Part shown: one piece after another, positions 61,408 to 64,000 of the stretch
How positions within the stretch are numbered: the stretch's first letter is position 1
How the letters are laid out: the number at the start of each line of letters is the position of its first letter
NCBI GenBank assembly: GCA_964605655.1
Contig: CAZSDK010000021.1
Coordinates: 1 to 64,000 of the forward strand
Source of the DNA: JAKLIX01 sp964605655
GTDB taxonomy: Bacteria > Bacteroidota > Bacteroidia > Bacteroidales > CAIXZF01
Direction of reading: 5' to 3'
Length of the DNA: 64,000 nt
Notes under the pieces: generated by a model
Databases searched by the model: none
Seen by the model: only the letters and a program-made list of their open reading frames with translations
Told to the model about the DNA's origin: nothing
Made by a program: the position numbers and the translations under genes

Positions 61408-62838
61408 TCAGTTGAAAGAGTATCTCCTGTATAGCAAGTAATTTTTATTAGGCAAATTATATCTCAGATAACCCTGCAGACATTCTGGTTTCACAGGTTG
61501 GTCTGTCTTGATGAGCAGGTACTCCCTCCTCCTTAGAAGAAGAGGATCGAGGGAAGCTGTCCTGTACCTCACAAATTCACCTTGCAACCCCCAGTCATCG
61601 ACAATTCCGGCACCTGTATTCAGGACGGTTCCTTCAGGAATAAGGTTCATGATCCTTTGAATCTCCATCAGTTTTTGTTCATCACGGTTGTATGAATTTC
61701 TGAAGGAGATCGTCATCAAAATCCCTGTGATGACCATTAACAAGGCAAGTGTTCTTACTGATAATCTCCCGAAGCGACTGTTCATAAGCCACTCCGTCAG
61801 GTGAATCACTCCCGGAAACACTAGAATACCAAGAGCGATGATGAGAAAAGGGAAGGCCGGTAGCATATAAAAACCGCTTTGCTTCATGCTGATCATGATG
61901 GGGATCACCCCGCTCATCCCCAAAGCACCAAAGACTCCAGCCAGGGAAAGTTGGGATTTTGGGATAAAGAACTTTCCTTTCTTTCTTGTAATCAGCCATA
62001 TAACGCAAGAAATGCTGACAGCAGGCAACAATTCGAAAAACAGTCGTTTTAAGATAAAAAAACGCGAATCAACCGTAATAACATGCATCACACTGTTCAC
62101 CACCTGCTGTTCGAAGTACTTTCTCAAGCTCAAGGCTGCAACAGGAGATACTGTGACTAATATTAAGAGAGGTAGCACCGTTCCTGCAAACAAGATGAGG
62201 GAATCTTCCAGCATTCTTTTCCAACGGATGTCTTTATAAAATATAAAATACCACAACGGCAATGTCAGGGGAAACAGCGCAAACGGTCCTTTGGTAAGGA
62301 ATCCCAAACACAAGGAGAACCCTGCCAGCAGTAGGAAAAAGACCCTGTAACATTTCATCCCTCTGAAAAAAAACCACACAGCGAGCAAGGTGAATAACAT
62401 CAGTGTATTTTCCAGCATGTTGTTGGTCCAGGTCCAGGAGACCAGGGGAACAGAAATCCATAGCAGCAAAGGGAACCATCCATAGCGAAATCCGGCCTGG
62501 TACCAGAGCCTCACAAGGAGAAATCCGGCCAGCATCATCGCCATAAATGAGTACATTCTCTCTACAAGATAATTTTCACCAAAAACCAGAAAAAAAAGAC
62601 TCTGGATCCCTAAAGCCAGGGGAGGATGCTCATGGAACTCCGGCATACAATATTGGCTGAAGTAAGGATTCCAGAAGGTACCCAGTCCTGCAGCCATATT
62701 TTTTGAGATCCCGGCATAGATGAGGCCATCCATAAACATACCCTGCGACAGCAGGAAGGGTGCGACAAGAATAAGCAGCAGCCCTGCCACAAACAGATAA
62801 AATGGCCATAAAGCGCTGAAATCACGTGAGCTGCCCAT
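61408..62838 (-). CDS. Glycosyltransferase family 39 (ArnT/PMT-like) membrane protein
   Basis: 476 residues with about 11-12 membrane helices. N-terminal loop carries the catalytic acidic motif (MFMDGLIYAGISKNMA) and EHPPLALGIQSLFF, as in GT-C enzymes using polyprenyl-phosphate sugar donors. The C-terminal 90 residues are a soluble periplasmic part. Acceptor (lipid A, protein or glycan) unknown. Its start overlaps the 3' end of the next upstream membrane protein gene by 17 nt, so both are probably made together. Confidence 0.83.
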   Translation of the reverse strand: MGSSRDFSALWPFYLFVAGLLLILVAPFLLSQGMFMDGLIYAGISKNMAAGLGTFWNPYFSQYCMPEFHEHPPLALGIQSLFFLVFGENYLVERMYSFMAMMLAGFLLVRLWYQAGFRYGWFPLLLWISVPLVSWTWTNNMLENTLMLFTLLAVWFFFRGMKCYRVFFLLLAGFSLCLGFLTKGPFALFPLTLPLWYFIFYKDIRWKRMLEDSLILFAGTVLPLLILVTVSPVAALSLRKYFEQQVVNSVMHVITVDSRFFILKRLFFELLPAVSISCVIWLITRKKGKFFIPKSQLSLAGVFGALGMSGVIPIMISMKQSGFYMLPAFPFLIIALGILVFPGVIHLTEWLMNSRFGRLSVRTLALLMVITGILMTISFRNSYNRDEQKLMEIQRIMNLIPEGTVLNTGAGIVDDWGLQGEFVRYRTASLDPLLLRRREYLLIKTDQPVKPECLQGYLRYNLPNKNYLLYRRYSFN

Positions 62839-64000
62839 CTTTCAATCGATTGGTATGCATAAGAAAATCACCCAACAGTATCACCAGGAGGATGTACAAA
62901 AATACAGAAGTATAGGTTGCGCCTTTCCCTGAATATATAAGGATGGGGGACACGGAAAGGGGTAAAGAGGAAAGAAGCATAATCCAATGGACTCGACGGA
63001 TTTTCTTAATGAATATCAGCCATATAGGTATAAGGAGCCAGGCCAGCCACGGGATTGGGATGGTTTGGGTGAGGGTGCGTAACATACGCCTACCAACGAT
63101 AGTCATGTACCAGGCCGGATCGTTGCGAACATCATGAAGCACCTTCTCGCGTATAACATTTTCATATTCAGGTATTTCATCGAACTTCTTGTAATAGAGG
63201 CTATCTTTATCATAATATTCACCGGTATGATAGTCACCTTTCCAGGGAAGGGTCAGATGATATTTCTGTTTCAGAACAGGAACTGCATACCGGTATGCCA
63301 CTAGGTCATCCCAGGCATATCCGTACTTTTTATCAAAATCACCTAGTCCACAAAAGACAGGATGCCAAAAGTTATGACCACTGATACGACTGCCCGTGTA
63401 AACATGTCCCTGGTGTTCCTTTACCAACAGGGTTGAATTATTATATAAAACATTGAAATACTGCCTGATGCCATATCGTGTTCCCATAAAAATCAAAAGG
63501 CATAAACCGGCAAGCAGGATTCTGGCCGGTAGACGAATACTCTTTACCAACAGATAAATGATGATTGGGGTCAGAATGACAATTGCCACTTCATTACGTA
63601 CCTCGGAGGCAAAACCAGCTAAAAAACCAGATAACAGAGTAATGATTGACAAGGAAATGAAAGATTGCTTCCTCCCAAAAACGAGTGGGGCATGCAAGCC
63701 CAGAATGATAAAAAAAACACTGGCCTGCAAGGCGAAGATGTTCTCATTGTCGAACACTTCGAAGAGATAAAAGGGAGTCAGCTGCACCAGAATGACAAAG
63801 ACCAGTCCCATAATAGGTTTTCCTGCTCTTCGGAAACTAACAAAAAGAGATATCAAAGCTGTGACAAACCAGATGGCATTAAACAATCTTACAGAAGGTT
63901 TCTCAGGGGACTGAGCCAGCCAGGCATCGGGCAGAAAGGCAAGGATACGTGCATGTTCTCCCAGGCGGGACCAATGATCGTATTCCATGATCAGTTCCCG
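62822..64000 (-). CDS. Polytopic membrane protein, partial, possibly GT-C-like
   Basis: At least 388 residues from an internal ATG at 63988, but the frame stays open to the window edge (RELIM...), so the true start is probably outside. About eight membrane helices and a large extracytoplasmic loop (SRISGHNFWHPVFCGLGDFDKKYGYAWDD). The HARILAFLPDAWLA start and alternating helices recall GT-C glycosyltransferases with unknown substrate, but no diagnostic acidic motif is in view. Overlaps the GT39 gene by 17 nt. Confidence 0.7.
   Translation of the reverse strand, partial: RELIMEYDHWSRLGEHARILAFLPDAWLAQSPEKPSVRLFNAIWFVTALISLFVSFRRAGKPIMGLVFVILVQLTPFYLFEVFDNENIFALQASVFFIILGLHAPLVFGRKQSFISLSIITLLSGFLAGFASEVRNEVAIVILTPIIIYLLVKSIRLPARILLAGLCLLIFMGTRYGIRQYFNVLYNNSTLLVKEHQGHVYTGSRISGHNFWHPVFCGLGDFDKKYGYAWDDLVAYRYAVPVLKQKYHLTLPWKGDYHTGEYYDKDSLYYKKFDEIPEYENVIREKVLHDVRNDPAWYMTIVGRRMLRTLTQTIPIPWLAWLLIPIWLIFIKKIRRVHWIMLLSSLPLSVSPILIYSGKGATYTSVFLYILLVILLGDFLMHTNRLKDGQLT

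Overview
The window looks like chromosomal DNA of an uncultured member of the Bacteroidota, probably Bacteroidales-like. The evidence is: several secreted proteins ending in type IX secretion (T9SS) sorting domains, a FISUMP-domain protein, gingipain-like C25 peptidases, YCF48-repeat proteins, promoters of the Bacteroidota type (-7 box TAnnTTTG), and frequent TTG starts. The metabolic genes (quinol NO reductase, exported rubrerythrin, xylose isomerase pathway) suit an anaerobic or micro-oxic saccharolytic and proteolytic lifestyle.

Layout. 1-4.4 kb is a decaying accessory zone ending at a tRNA-Asn 3' end. It holds a frameshifted gene end, a two-copy FISUMP protein, a gene fragment, and a higBA toxin-antitoxin pair whose toxin has lost a normal start codon, flanked by two related structured repeats. 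4.5-12.8 kb carries a HIRAN protein, an alpha/beta hydrolase lipoprotein, cstA with a GPP34 (GOLPH3-like) gene, a MalY-type aminotransferase, a YitT transporter with short tandem repeats beside its promoter, and an alpha/alpha-toroid protein. 12.8-16.3 kb holds galE, ugd and UDP-glucuronate decarboxylase (UDP-Glc to UDP-Gal, UDP-GlcA and UDP-Xyl). 16.4-21.4 kb holds a DUF2231 protein, a lipoprotein rubrerythrin and two YCF48-repeat T9SS cargo proteins. 21.9-26.8 kb holds small unknowns, a PrsW protease and an Rrf2 regulator divergent from nitric oxide reductase.

26.8-35.5 kb is one long minus-strand run: OsmC, DUF456, xylB, xylA, xylE, an L,D-transpeptidase, an M23-LysM peptidase and a GldA-type dehydrogenase. 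xylE and the two wall enzymes are linked by 4-nt ATGA overlaps. Next come a HATPase-GNAT fusion, an intergenic structured repeat and a beta-helix T9SS protein. 40.4-46.2 kb is another minus-strand run with an acyl/acetyl-CoA synthetase, acpS, kbl, cysN and cysD.

46.3-61.4 kb is a secreted-protease locus: three consecutive C25 (gingipain-family) peptidases and a 1774-residue M6 metalloprotease with PKD, Ig-like, dockerin-like and cohesin-like parts. The first C25 enzyme has no T9SS sorting domain and ends in a dockerin-like module also found in the M6 protein, which suggests the enzymes may assemble. The right edge has two membrane proteins of the glycosyltransferase-39 kind, the last cut by the window end.

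The most unusual non-coding feature is a repeat architecture seen three times (3314-3425, 4251-4341, 37249-37327): two inverted repeats interleaved as A-B-A'-B' (pseudoknot order) rather than nested. In the two related copies the arm sequences differ but pairing is kept.
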